Assembly (NCBI RefSeq): GCF_011764445.1
Contig: NZ_BLPG01000001.1
Span: 2,604,001-2,668,000 of the forward strand
Direction: 5' to 3'
Origin: Phytohabitans rumicis
GTDB lineage: Bacteria > Actinomycetota > Actinomycetes > Mycobacteriales > Micromonosporaceae
Length of the DNA: 64,000 nt
Shown: positions 54,140-62,624 of the stretch, one piece after another
How positions within the stretch are numbered: position 1 is the first letter of the stretch
How the letters are laid out: every line of letters starts with the position of its first letter
The notes under the pieces: model-generated
What the model was told of the DNA's origin: nothing
What the model saw: only the letters and a program-made list of their open reading frames with translations
The model's database searches: none
Position numbers and translations under genes: made by a program

Positions 54140-54937
54140 CTAGGGGCCGCCGGCGGCGTCCAGCTCGACCAGGCGGTCGTGGAGGGGTTTGAAGAGCGCT
54201 GGCGGGGCCGCGACGACCATGTCGAGCCCGGGTGGTGCGCCGGACAGGCCGCCGACCAGTAGGCCCGCCTCGGTGGCGACCAGCCCGCCGGCCGCGTGGT
54301 CCCAGGGGTTTAGGCCCTTTTCGTAGTACGCGTCCAGTTGGCCCTCGGCGGCCATGCACAGATCCACCGACGCCGAGCCGAACCGCCGGATGTCGCGTAT
54401 GTGGGCCAGCAGCCCGTGCAGGACGCCCGCCTGGTGCACCCGCCGCGCCGGGTCGTACCCGAAGCCGGTGCCGACGAGCGCCTGGCCCAGGTCGGTCGCG
54501 GGGGATCCGCGCAGGCGGCGGCCGTCGCGGTGGGCGCCGCCGCCCAGCGTGGCCGTCCACTCCGCTCCGGTCGCCGGGTTGTGTACGACGCCGGCGACGA
54601 CCTGGCCGTCCACCTCGGCGGCCAGCGAGACGGCGTACTGGGGCAGGTCGTAGAGGTAGTTCACGGTCCCGTCGATCGGGTCCAGGATCCAGCGCACCTC
54701 GCCGGTCGCCCCGCTCGCCCCGTACTCCTCGCCGAGCACGACGTCGCGCGGTCGGCGTACCCGGAGCGTCTCCACGACCTGGCGCTCGACGGCGCGGTCG
54801 GCGGCGGTCACGACATCGGTGTCGGTGCTCTTGGTGGCGACGCCGGAAACGCCCTCTTCGCGCATGCGGCGGGCGGTCTTGCCCGCCTCCCGGACGATCT
54901 CCACCGCGATCGCGAGCAGCTCTGTCGCGTCCTGCAT
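54140..54937 (-). CDS. Inositol monophosphatase family protein
   Basis: A 265-residue Mg-dependent phosphatase (SuhB/IMPase type). Metal-binding motifs are present: VVLGEEYGASG, WILDPIDGTVNYLYDLPQ and LNPWDHAAGGLVATEAG. It dephosphorylates inositol 1-phosphate or a related sugar phosphate such as for phosphatidylinositol or cofactor synthesis. It is divergent from sigA, with 250 bp between the starts. Confidence 0.94.
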   Translation of the reverse strand: MQDATELLAIAVEIVREAGKTARRMREEGVSGVATKSTDTDVVTAADRAVERQVVETLRVRRPRDVVLGEEYGASGATGEVRWILDPIDGTVNYLYDLPQYAVSLAAEVDGQVVAGVVHNPATGAEWTATLGGGAHRDGRRLRGSPATDLGQALVGTGFGYDPARRVHQAGVLHGLLAHIRDIRRFGSASVDLCMAAEGQLDAYYEKGLNPWDHAAGGLVATEAGLLVGGLSGAPPGLDMVVAAPPALFKPLHDRLVELDAAGGP

Positions 54938-55062
54938 CCAGTACCCCCTACGACCCGCCCAAGGCCCGTATCATCCTCCCAGAGACCTGACATGCTCGTT
55001 TGCGGCGGCCCCCGGAGCCGCTCCCCCGGCGTGCACCGCGGGATGATCGCCGCAGACAGCGT

Positions 55063-55068
55063 TACAAT
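55063..55068 (+). promoter_or_regulatory. Candidate -10 element of the sigA promoter
   Basis: TACAAT, five of six bases of the consensus, lies 120 bp before the sigA start within AGCGTTACAATTC. No good -35 is seen at 17 bp, so this is a suggestion only. Confidence 0.35.
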
Positions 55069-55187
55069 TCACGCCTGCCCACCGCGACGCGAACCATCAC
55101 CGCCCGGATGGTCCACGACACGGGGGCTCCCACACAAACAACCGGCCAGTCATTGCTTCGTGCTGTGCTATCTCCGGAAGGTCATTC

Positions 55188-56813
55188 GTGACAGAGCCTC
55201 GCCACAACGGCGCCGACGTTCGCTCGATCACCGATTCGTTGATCGCCCACGCCCAGAGCGCCGGCGGCCAGTTGACGTCGGCTGAGGTGACGCGCACGGT
55301 CGAGTCCGCCGAGGTGACCCCGGCCCAGGCCAAGAAGATCTTGCGTGCGCTCGCCGACGCTGGCGTGACCGTGGTGTGGGACGGATCGGTAAGCACCCGC
55401 CGCCGCGTCTCCGCCGCGCGGTCCGCGACACCCGCGTCGAAGGCGACCACCGCCAAGGCGACCAAGACGGCGGCCAGTAGAGCGCCCGCTCCCCCGCAGC
55501 AGGCGCCAGCCGAGGAGGCCACCGTGACTCCGCTGAAGAAGACCGCGCCCGCGGCGGAGACCGCTCAGGCGGCCAAGGCCCCGGCCGTCCCGGCCAAGGC
55601 CCCCGCCAAGAAGGCCGCCCCGGACGCCGCGCCCAAGAACGGCCCGGCCAAGAAGGCGGCCAAGGCCGTCGATGGCCAGCCCGCCGAGGGTACGCCGGCA
55701 GAGGGCGTCGTCGAGGGCGAGGACATCGATCCGGAGGCGCTGGCCGCCGAGATCGAGGACGTGGTGGTCGAGGAGCCGGCCGAGCTCGCCGAGGCGGCGC
55801 AGGCCGACGCGACGGCGGACAGCAACGACTTCGAGTGGGACGACGAGGAGTCCGAGGCCCTCAAGCAGGCCCGCCGCGACGCCGAGCTGACGGCGTCCGC
55901 CGACTCGGTCCGCGCCTACCTCAAGCAGATCGGCAAGGTCCCGCTGCTCAACGCCGAGCAGGAGGTCGAGCTCGCCAAGCGGATCGAGGCCGGGCTGTAC
56001 GCGGCGGAGCGGCTGCGCGCCGCCGAGGAGGGCGAGGAGAAGCTCCCCACCCAGATGAACCGCGACCTGAGCTGGATCGGGCGCGACGGCGAGCGGGCCA
56101 AGAACCACCTGCTGGAGGCCAACCTGCGGCTCGTGGTGTCGCTGGCCAAGCGGTACACCGGCCGCGGCATGGCCTTCCTCGACCTCATCCAGGAAGGCAA
56201 CCTCGGCCTCATCCGCGCCGTCGAAAAATTCGACTACACCAAGGGCTACAAATTCTCCACCTACGCCACCTGGTGGATCCGCCAAGCCATCACCCGCGCC
56301 ATGGCCGACCAAGCCCGCACCATCCGCATCCCGGTCCACATGGTCGAAGTGATCAACAAGCTCGGTCGCATCCAGCGCGAGCTGCTCCAGGATCTGGGCC
56401 GCGAGCCCACCCCGGAGGAGCTGGCCAAGGAGATGGACATCACACCGGAAAAGGTGCTGGAGATCCAGCAGTACGCCCGGGAGCCCATCTCGCTCGACCA
56501 GACCATCGGCGACGAGGGCGACAGCCAGCTCGGCGACTTCATCGAGGACTCCGAGGCGGTCGTCGCGGTCGACGCGGTCAGCTTCTCGCTACTGCAGGAC
56601 CAGCTCCAGCAGGTGCTGCAGACGCTCTCCGAGCGCGAGGCCGGCGTCGTACGGCTGCGGTTCGGCCTGACCGACGGGCAGCCGCGGACGCTCGACGAGA
56701 TCGGGCAGGTGTACGGCGTGACCCGTGAGCGTATTCGCCAGATCGAGTCGAAGACAATGTCAAAGTTGCGACACCCGTCGCGCTCGCAGGTGCTGCGGGA
56801 TTACCTCGATTAA
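55188..56813 (+). CDS. sigA: Principal RNA polymerase sigma factor (SigA/HrdB)
   Basis: A 541-residue group 1 sigma-70. After a Lys/Ala-rich N-terminus ([14 protein letters not shown]), regions 1.2-4 follow: [83 protein letters not shown], and region 4.2 [20 protein letters not shown]. The end [13 protein letters not shown] is the usual sigma terminus. The GTG start at 55188 gives [16 protein letters not shown]. Codon use in region 2 (about 56185-56350) differs from the rest. Confidence 0.97.
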   Translation: MTEPRHNGADVRSITDSLIAHAQSAGGQLTSAEVTRTVESAEVTPAQAKKILRALADAGVTVVWDGSVSTRRRVSAARSATPASKATTAKATKTAASRAPAPPQQAPAEEATVTPLKKTAPAAETAQAAKAPAVPAKAPAKKAAPDAAPKNGPAKKAAKAVDGQPAEGTPAEGVVEGEDIDPEALAAEIEDVVVEEPAELAEAAQADATADSNDFEWDDEESEALKQARRDAELTASADSVRAYLKQIGKVPLLNAEQEVELAKRIEAGLYAAERLRAAEEGEEKLPTQMNRDLSWIGRDGERAKNHLLEANLRLVVSLAKRYTGRGMAFLDLIQEGNLGLIRAVEKFDYTKGYKFSTYATWWIRQAITRAMADQARTIRIPVHMVEVINKLGRIQRELLQDLGREPTPEELAKEMDITPEKVLEIQQYAREPISLDQTIGDEGDSQLGDFIEDSEAVVAVDAVSFSLLQDQLQQVLQTLSEREAGVVRLRFGLTDGQPRTLDEIGQVYGVTRERIRQIESKTMSKLRHPSRSQVLRDYLD

Positions 56814-57060
56814 GGGCGTTTCGTCAACAGAGCGTGTCGCTTTGATCACCAGCCGTATATCGAGGTGTGATCATCTTCTCGTTGCCAAGTTGTGATCGTT
56901 GACGTGGCACCCTTGTCGCACGGCACACTGTTCGGTACCCACGTGTGACCTCGGTCCCCCGAGGGCACTCCGGGAAGGCGGCACCCCCCAAGGGTGTTGC
57001 ACGATAGGTGAGCAACGACCGAGGAACATGTTCATCGGTGACGACCAGAGGAGGAAGGCG

Positions 57061-57299
57061 ATGACCCCGACTCTCACGCCGCCGCCCGAAACGGCGGCGC
57101 CCCGGCCGCTGATGAACGGTGCGACCGCTGCAACGCTGCCGGCAAGCTCCGCATCACCCTGGCGGGCGGGAGTGAGCTGGTGTTCTGTGGACACCACGCG
57201 AACAAGTACGCCGAGGATCTCGTGAAGATCACCGTGCAGTTCGTCTCCGACCCGGAGTTCAGCTGGCGCGGCGCGGAGCTGATGTCCAACCCCAACTGA
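57061..57299 (+). pseudogene. DUF7455-like small zinc-binding protein, frameshifted
   Basis: The gene opens MTPTLTPPPETAAPRPLMN. A one-base loss at 57116-57118 (AACGG, expected AACCGG) breaks the frame; in the next frame it continues as RCDRCNAAGKLRITLAGG, ELVFCGHHANKYAEDL, and ends MSNPN with TGA at 57297-57299. The intact 79-residue protein would carry the CxxC and CGHH metal ligands of DUF7455. It follows sigA, as in other actinobacteria, after a GAGGAGG ribosome-binding site. Confidence 0.78.
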
Positions 57300-57323
57300 C
57301 GAAGACGTCAGCGAAGGCCTGAG

Positions 57324-57354
57324 ACCGGCCGGAGGAGGTGTGCCTCCGGCCGGT
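57324..57354. terminator. Hairpin terminator between DUF7455 and the helicase gene
   Basis: ACCGGCCGGAGG at 57324-57335 pairs perfectly with CCTCCGGCCGGT at 57343-57354 around AGGTGTG, followed by the T-containing TCGTCTTCACTTC. It lies in the 66-bp convergent gap and could serve both genes. Confidence 0.75.
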
Positions 57355-57365
57355 TCGTCTTCACT

Positions 57366-59090
57366 TCACAGCGTCTGCACCGTCGCGATGCGCTCCTCGA
57401 GCTGCTCGATCGTGGCCTGGGCGCTCGGCGGGCCGCCGCAGAGCCGGCGCAGCTCGGCGTGGATCTTTCCGTGGGGCAGCCCGCTGCGGTGGTGGTGCGC
57501 GTTGACCAGCGAGTTGAGCTGGCGGCGCAGCGCGATCCGGCGCTCCCCCGCCGTACGCGGGCCGGCCGGCTGGGGCGGCGCCGTCGTGGTGGGCGCGGTG
57601 GCCTGAGCACGCCGCTGAGCGGCCATCTGCTCCGCCTGGCGCTTGTTGAGCAGCAGGGACACCTGGTCGGCCGTGAGCAGGCCGGGCAGCCCCAGATACT
57701 CCTCCTCCTCCGGCGTACCCGCCTGCGCGCCCGTCCCGAACGACGCGCCGTCGAAGATGACCTGGTCCAGCTCGGCGGTGGCGGACAGCGCCTCGAACCG
57801 CTTCTCCAGCTCGCCGCTGGCGTCCTCGGCGCGCTGGGCGCGCTCCAGGAGCAGGTCCTCCTCGGCGCGCTTGGGCTCGCCCAGCACGTGGTCGCGCTCG
57901 GCCTCCATCTCGCTGGCCAGCCCCAGCAGGTGCGGCACGCTGGGCAGGAACACCGACGCCGTCTCGCCGGGCTTGCGGGCCCGGACGAACCGCCCGATCG
58001 CCTGGGCGAAGTAGAGCGGCGTGGAGGCGCTCGTCGCGTACACCCCGACGGCCAGGCGGGGGATGTCGACGCCCTCGGAGACCATCCGCACCGCGACCAT
58101 CCAGCGCTGGTCCGACGCGGCGAACGCGGCGATCCGCGCCGACGCCCCCGCGTCGTCGGAGAGCACGACCACCGCCTTTTCGCCGGTGACCCGCTCGATC
58201 AGCTTGGCGTACGCCCGCGCGGTCTGCTGGTCGCTCGCGATGACCAGCCCGCCGGCGTCGGACATGCCGCCGACCCGCAGCACCTGCAGCCGGGCGTCGG
58301 CGGCCCGCAGCACCTGCGGCATCCAGTCGCCGGCCGGGTCCAGGGCTGTGCGCCACGCCTGGGCGACCAGGTCCTGCGTCATCGGCTCGCCGAGCCGCGC
58401 CGCCAGCTCGTCGCCCGCGCTGGTGCGCCACCGGGTCTCCCCCGAGTACGCCAGGAAGATGACCGGCCGCACGACCCCTTCCCGCAGGGCGTCGGAGTAC
58501 CCGTACACCGAGTCGGAGCGGGACCGCTGCAGGCCGTCAGAGCCCCGCTCGTACGTCACGAAGGGGATGGGGTTGTCATCCGACCGGAACGGCGTGCCGG
58601 TGAGCATCAGGCGCCGTACGGCGGGCTCGAAGGCGGCGCGGACGCCGTCGCCCCACGACCGGGAGTCGCCGGCGTGGTGGATCTCGTCGAGGATCACCAT
58701 CGTGCGCCGGGTCATCGTGCGCCGCCGGTGCACCTGCGGCGCGACCCCCACCTGGGCGTACGTCACGACGGCGCCGTGGAAGTCGGCCGCGGAGTGGATG
58801 TCGGCGTTGCGGAAGGACGCGTCGAGCTGGATGCCGACCCGGGCCGCCGCGGCCGCCCACTGCGTCTTCAGGTGCTCGGTCGGCGCCACCACGGTGACCG
58901 CCTCGACCGTGCCGTCGGCGAGCAGCTCAGCCGCGATACGCAGCGCGAAGGTCGTCTTGCCGGCGCCGGGCGTGGCCACCGCCATGAAGTCGTCGGAACG
59001 GCGGCGCAGATACTCCACCATCGCCTTGCGCTGCCATGCCCGCAGTGGTGGAAACTCCGCCAACGCCAGCCGCACCCCAGCTCCCTCCAC
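57366..59090 (-). CDS. DEAD/DEAH-box helicase
   Basis: A 574-residue superfamily 2 helicase. Walker A reads ATPGAGKTTFAL, Walker B is VILDEIHHAGD, motif III is LMLTGTPFRSDD, and the C-terminal RecA-like domain ends with QAIGRFVRARKPG (motif VI) after MVSEGVDIPRLAVGV. The last 120 residues are a Gln/Ala-rich linker and a helical domain. It is a conserved actinobacterial neighbour of sigA with unknown target. The GTG start is at 59090. Confidence 0.92.
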   Translation of the reverse strand: MEGAGVRLALAEFPPLRAWQRKAMVEYLRRRSDDFMAVATPGAGKTTFALRIAAELLADGTVEAVTVVAPTEHLKTQWAAAAARVGIQLDASFRNADIHSAADFHGAVVTYAQVGVAPQVHRRRTMTRRTMVILDEIHHAGDSRSWGDGVRAAFEPAVRRLMLTGTPFRSDDNPIPFVTYERGSDGLQRSRSDSVYGYSDALREGVVRPVIFLAYSGETRWRTSAGDELAARLGEPMTQDLVAQAWRTALDPAGDWMPQVLRAADARLQVLRVGGMSDAGGLVIASDQQTARAYAKLIERVTGEKAVVVLSDDAGASARIAAFAASDQRWMVAVRMVSEGVDIPRLAVGVYATSASTPLYFAQAIGRFVRARKPGETASVFLPSVPHLLGLASEMEAERDHVLGEPKRAEEDLLLERAQRAEDASGELEKRFEALSATAELDQVIFDGASFGTGAQAGTPEEEEYLGLPGLLTADQVSLLLNKRQAEQMAAQRRAQATAPTTTAPPQPAGPRTAGERRIALRRQLNSLVNAHHHRSGLPHGKIHAELRRLCGGPPSAQATIEQLEERIATVQTL

Positions 59091-59163
59091 ACATGAAAGC
59101 GCCCCCGCGCAGAAGCGCGAAGGCGGCCTTCAGCATAGCGGGCGGGTATGACAGCTCAGCCGA

Positions 59164-59382
59164 TCACTCGGCCATCGACTCGTAGATCTCCTTGCACTGC
59201 GGGCAGACCGGCGAGCCCGGCTTGGGCACCTTGGTCACCGGGAAGGTCTCGCCGCACAGAGCGATCACGAACGTCCCCATGACCGCACTCTCGGCGATCT
59301 TCTCCTTGCGGACATAGTGGAACATCTCAGGACCAGTATCGGCGTCCTTCAGATCCGGATGCTCGAGAACCTCAGTGCTCAC
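59164..59382 (-). CDS. DUF3039 family protein
   Basis: A 72-residue protein starting [20 protein letters not shown] and ending in a zinc-binding [12 protein letters not shown] with a further Cys in [10 protein letters not shown]. It matches DUF3039. The GTG at 59382 is fixed by GGAGGTG nine bases upstream. Divergent from psuG, with overlapping promoter regions in the 70-bp gap. Function unknown. Confidence 0.9.
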   Translation of the reverse strand: MSTEVLEHPDLKDADTGPEMFHYVRKEKIAESAVMGTFVIALCGETFPVTKVPKPGSPVCPQCKEIYESMAE

Positions 59383-59452
59383 GTCGAGTAACACCTCCAG
59401 CCCTCTAGTTTCCCACCTCCGCGCCGCTCGGTCCATCGGAACGCATACGGTA

Positions 59453-60361
59453 ATGATCGTGACGGACTTTCACATCGAGTACGGCGCCGAGGTGGCCCAG
59501 GCGGTCCAGGCCGGCCGGCCCGTCGTGGCCCTGGAGAGCACCATCGTCTCGCACGGCCTGCCCCGCCCGGACAACCTTCGGGTGGCCCGCGAGATCGAGC
59601 AGACCGTACGCGCCACCGGTGCCGTCCCCGCCACCATCGGCATGGTCGGCGGCCGCCTCGTGGTGGGCCTCGACGACGCGCAGCTCACCCACCTGGCCAC
59701 CGCGGACGACGTGACCAAGCTCTCCGTACGCGACCTGGCCGTGGCCGCCGCCGCCCGCGCGGACGGGGCCACCACGGTCGCCGCGACCAGCGCCGTGGCG
59801 GTCGCCGCCGGCCTCAAGGTCTTCGCCACCGGCGGGCTCGGCGGCGTGCACCGCGAAGCCTTCGACGAGTCGAACGACCTCATCACGCTGGCGCGTACCC
59901 CGATCGTGGTGGTGTGCGCGGGCGTCAAGTCCATCCTGGACGTCGGCGCCACCCTCGAACGCCTGGAAACCCTCGGCGTCACCGTGGTCGGCTACCGCAC
60001 CCGGCGGTTCCCCGGCTTCTTCATCACCGACGCCGGCTTCGACCTCGACTGGTCGGTCGAGTCGCCCGAGGACGTCGCCGCGATCATGGCGGCCCGGCGC
60101 GGGCAGGGCGTCCACCACGGCGGCGTACTCGTCGCCAACCCGCTGCCCACCGACGAGCAACTCGACCCGGACCTGCACGACCGCACGCTCGCCGACGGCC
60201 TCGCCAAGCTGGAGAGCGAGGGCATCACCGGCAAGGCGGTCACCCCGTTCCTGCTGGCCCACTTCCACGCCGCCACCGAGGGGCGCAGCCTCGCCGTCAA
60301 CACCCGGATCATCCTGCGCAACGCCGAGTTGGCCGGCCGGATCGCCGTAGCCGCCGCATGA
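59453..60361 (+). CDS. psuG: Pseudouridine-5'-phosphate glycosidase
   Basis: PsuG splits pseudouridine 5'-phosphate reversibly into uracil and ribose 5-phosphate. The 302-residue protein has the family motifs [17 protein letters not shown], the catalytic-Lys region [45 protein letters not shown] and GVLVANPLP. It is coupled to the kinase psuK by an ATGA overlap (60358-60361), together forming a pseudouridine degradation pathway. Confidence 0.93.
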   Translation: MIVTDFHIEYGAEVAQAVQAGRPVVALESTIVSHGLPRPDNLRVAREIEQTVRATGAVPATIGMVGGRLVVGLDDAQLTHLATADDVTKLSVRDLAVAAAARADGATTVAATSAVAVAAGLKVFATGGLGGVHREAFDESNDLITLARTPIVVVCAGVKSILDVGATLERLETLGVTVVGYRTRRFPGFFITDAGFDLDWSVESPEDVAAIMAARRGQGVHHGGVLVANPLPTDEQLDPDLHDRTLADGLAKLESEGITGKAVTPFLLAHFHAATEGRSLAVNTRIILRNAELAGRIAVAAA

Positions 60362-61233
60362 TCCTCGTCGTTGGCGACCTGGCCACCGACGTGGTCGCGG
60401 CCGTCGAATCCGCGCTCGCCACCGGCTCGGACACCCGGGCGCGGATCCGCTTCACGGGCGGCGGCCAGGCCGCCAACACCGCCGCGTGGCTCGCCGAGCT
60501 GGGCGCGCCGGTCACCCTCGTCGCGGCGGTCGGCGCCGACGACGCCGGCCGGGCCCGGGTGGCCGAACTGACCGCCCTCGGCGTCCGGTGCGCGATACAC
60601 GAGCACGCCGGCGCGGCGACCGGCAGCGTGATCGTGCTGACCCACGACGGCGAGCGCACCATGGTCACCGACCGCGGCGCGAACCTCCTGCTCTCCGCCG
60701 ACCACGTCGACACCGCCCTGACCGCTTCCCTCGACGCTCGGCATGTGCACGTCTCCGCGTACACCTTGCTGGATGGCGGGTCCCGCGAGGCCGGGCTGCG
60801 CGCGCTGGCCGCGGCGCGCGAACGCGGGCTGACGACGAGCGTCGACGCGGCGTCCGCGGCCCCGTTGCGGCGCGCCGGCGCCGCCTTCCTGGATTGGGTA
60901 CGGGGTGCCGACCTGCTCCTGGCCAACGCGGACGAGGCGGCGGTGCTGGCCGGCGTGGGAGACGCGGCCACGCAGGCGCGCGCGCTGGCCGAGGTGGCCG
61001 CGAACGCCGTCGTGAAGCGCGGCGCGGACGGCGCGGTGTGGGCCGCGGCCGGGCAGGTCGTGTCGGCACCCGGCCGCCCGGCGGCGGTGGTGGACCCGAC
61101 GGGCGCCGGCGACGCCTTCGCGGCGGCCCTGCTGGCAAGCTGGCTGGCCGGCGCGCCCCCGGCGGAATCCCTGGCCGCCGCCGTAGCCACCGGCGCCCGC
61201 GCCGTAACCACCCTAGGCGCCCGCCCGACCTAG
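60358..61233 (+). CDS. psuK: PfkB-family kinase, probable pseudouridine kinase
   Basis: A 291-residue ribokinase-like kinase: [11 protein letters not shown] at the start, [18 protein letters not shown], and the catalytic motif [15 protein letters not shown] with the base Asp. It would phosphorylate pseudouridine for PsuG; the family alone is not specific, and the assignment rests on the overlap with psuG. It is followed by a convergent gap with two palindromic copies. Confidence 0.87.
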   Translation: MILVVGDLATDVVAAVESALATGSDTRARIRFTGGGQAANTAAWLAELGAPVTLVAAVGADDAGRARVAELTALGVRCAIHEHAGAATGSVIVLTHDGERTMVTDRGANLLLSADHVDTALTASLDARHVHVSAYTLLDGGSREAGLRALAAARERGLTTSVDAASAAPLRRAGAAFLDWVRGADLLLANADEAAVLAGVGDAATQARALAEVAANAVVKRGADGAVWAAAGQVVSAPGRPAAVVDPTGAGDAFAAALLASWLAGAPPAESLAAAVATGARAVTTLGARPT

Positions 61234-61237
61234 TCCA

Positions 61238-61275
61238 CCCCGCGGCGCCCTCCCCGCGGCGCCCTCCCCGCGGCG
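61238..61275. repeat. 14-bp tandem repeat beside copy L
   Basis: CCCCGCGGCGCCCT occurs two and a half times (from 61238, 61252 and 61266), running directly into the left outer arm of palindromic copy L. Confidence 0.8.
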
Positions 61276-61373
61276 ATCAAGGACCTGGCCGTCGATCAAG
61301 GGCGTATGGCCGTGGTTCGATCTCCAATCCGCGACCGTATGCCCTTGATCGACGCACTTTCCCTTGATCGGCG
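61273..61373 (+). repeat. Palindromic repeat, copy L
   Basis: A complete copy with forward loop TTCGATCTCCAAT. The outer spacers do not match well (GGACCTGGC on the left, CACTTTCCC on the right). It lies 40 bp from the psuK stop. Confidence 0.9.
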
Positions 61374-61456
61374 AAGCGCCGCGCCGACCGGGCCGCACGG
61401 CCCCGGAGCGGCCCCCACGCCCGCTCCCCGGCCCGCGCCAGCCCGCCCGCCCGCCC

Positions 61457-61540
61457 CGTCGATCAAGGACTTTCCCGTCGATCAAGGGCATATGGCCGTG
61501 GTTTAGAGATCGAACCACGACCATATGCCCTTGATCGACG
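61457..61540 (-). repeat. Palindromic repeat, copy M
   Basis: Left outer arm and a nearly perfect core (GGGCATATGGCCGTGG with CCACGACCATATGCCC); reverse loop TTTAGAGATCGAA. It lies on the DUF3099 side of the convergent gap, opposite in orientation to copy L on the psuK side. Confidence 0.92.
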
Positions 61541-61593
61541 CGGCGGGGCGCGGCGCCGGCCGGGGCGCGGCGCGGGCGGGCGGGTGGGGGTGG

Positions 61594-61953
61594 CTAGGGC
61601 TGGTCGGCGTCGATTGTGCGGGGTGGGGGTGCGTCGGGGAGCGCGGACGGTGACGGCTCCTCGTGGTGGTGGCGCTTGTGGCTGAGCCGGTGCCGGTCCT
61701 TCGGTGGGCGGTCGTTGGCGAGGATCACGGCGAGCCAGGGGATCAGCACCATGCCCAGCAGGCACAGCGGAAGCCACAGCCAGAGCATGGGCGCCTTGGC
61801 GCCGACCAGGAGCGCCGCCACGACCAGGCAGCCGGCCCGGATGGACATCATCAGGACGTACCGCACCTGGCGGCTGCGCAACTGGTCGGCCTGGCTGCGG
61901 TCAGCGTCGGTGATCAGGATCGGCCGCTGGGCCTTTCGCTTCACACGTCCCAT
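61594..61953 (-). CDS. DUF3099 membrane protein
   Basis: A 119-residue protein with a soluble start (RPILITDADRSQADQLRSRQ), two membrane helices (YVLMMSIRAGCLVVAALLVG, MLWLWLPLCLLGMVLIPWLA) and a His/Lys-rich cytoplasmic tail (HRLSHKRHHHEEP). It matches DUF3099. Function unknown. Start at 61953. Confidence 0.87.
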   Translation of the reverse strand: MGRVKRKAQRPILITDADRSQADQLRSRQVRYVLMMSIRAGCLVVAALLVGAKAPMLWLWLPLCLLGMVLIPWLAVILANDRPPKDRHRLSHKRHHHEEPSPSALPDAPPPRTIDADQP

Positions 61954-62021
61954 CCTTCCACTGACTTCACGGCGCCGAACAGCCAGGCGGCGCGTGTTAC
62001 GTGCGTGGTACGCTCGCGTCC

Positions 62022-62309
62022 GTGGGCAACAGGTTCAGCTTCACCGACGAGGGCCTGAGCAACCTGCGGCTCTACGAGGTGACTCCCGGCGACGTCTGGG
62101 AGGCGCTGCACAGTTCCCGCCGGGTCATCCGGCACCTGGGCGACGACGTGATGGTCGTGTACGCGGCGACGCGGCGCGGCCGGCGGCTGGCGATCCTTCT
62201 CGCCGAGGCCGACCGCACCGACAACGACTGGGACGTCCTGTCCGCACGCGACCTGACCGATGTCGAGTCCAAGCGGTACGACGAGGCTCTACAGGGGTGG
62301 CGACCATGA
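62022..62309 (+). CDS. BrnT-like toxin of a toxin-antitoxin pair
   Basis: A 95-residue protein with the BrnT/RelE-like pattern: EGLSNLRLYEVTPGDVWEAL, RVIRHLGDDVMVVYAATRRG, and the closing WDVLSARDLTDVESKRYDEA. BrnT toxins are ribonucleases of the RelE fold. The GTG start at 62022 follows an unclear ribosome-binding site. Its stop overlaps the next start (ATGA, 62306-62309), the normal arrangement of a toxin with its antitoxin. Activity is inferred, not evident from catalytic residues. Confidence 0.72.
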   Translation: MGNRFSFTDEGLSNLRLYEVTPGDVWEALHSSRRVIRHLGDDVMVVYAATRRGRRLAILLAEADRTDNDWDVLSARDLTDVESKRYDEALQGWRP

Positions 62310-62617
62310 ACAGAAACGACGCGATCAAGCAGTTCCACGAGGGTGGGGAGCGGCTCGCGGAGCTGATCGGCGAGGGACAGCCGGTCGAGCTGCCCGCCCC
62401 GGACACGGACGTGCCGATGGTCAGCCGCTCGGTGCGGTTGCCGGTTGAGACGTACGAGCGGGTGCGCGCCGCGGCCGAGGCACGCGGCATCGGGGTGACC
62501 ACGCTGATGCGGCAGTGGATCGAAGCCGGCCTCGCCGACCTCGACGACTCGGCGACCGTGTCGCTCGCCGACGTGCGCCGGGCGATCGCGGCACTGGCTC
62601 ACCCGACCGCCGCCTGA
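62306..62617 (+). CDS. Ribbon-helix-helix antitoxin
   Basis: A 103-residue protein whose C-terminal half is an RHH/CopG-type DNA-binding domain (VSRSVRLPVETYERVRAAAE, GIGVTTLMRQWIEAGL). The N-terminus (MNRNDAIKQFHEGGERLAEL) would wrap the toxin. It would neutralise the overlapping toxin and repress the operon. GGGGTGG lies just before the ATG at 62306. Confidence 0.75.
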   Translation: MNRNDAIKQFHEGGERLAELIGEGQPVELPAPDTDVPMVSRSVRLPVETYERVRAAAEARGIGVTTLMRQWIEAGLADLDDSATVSLADVRRAIAALAHPTAA

Positions 62618-62624
62618 AGCGCGT

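Noticed and set aside
3952-61540. Palindromic copies as small protein genes (short frames with IKGIRPWFDL or VDQGQTVVDRRSNH)
   Set aside because: The same peptide fragments recur in several frames and on both strands because the palindrome is open in many frames; there are no ribosome-binding sites.
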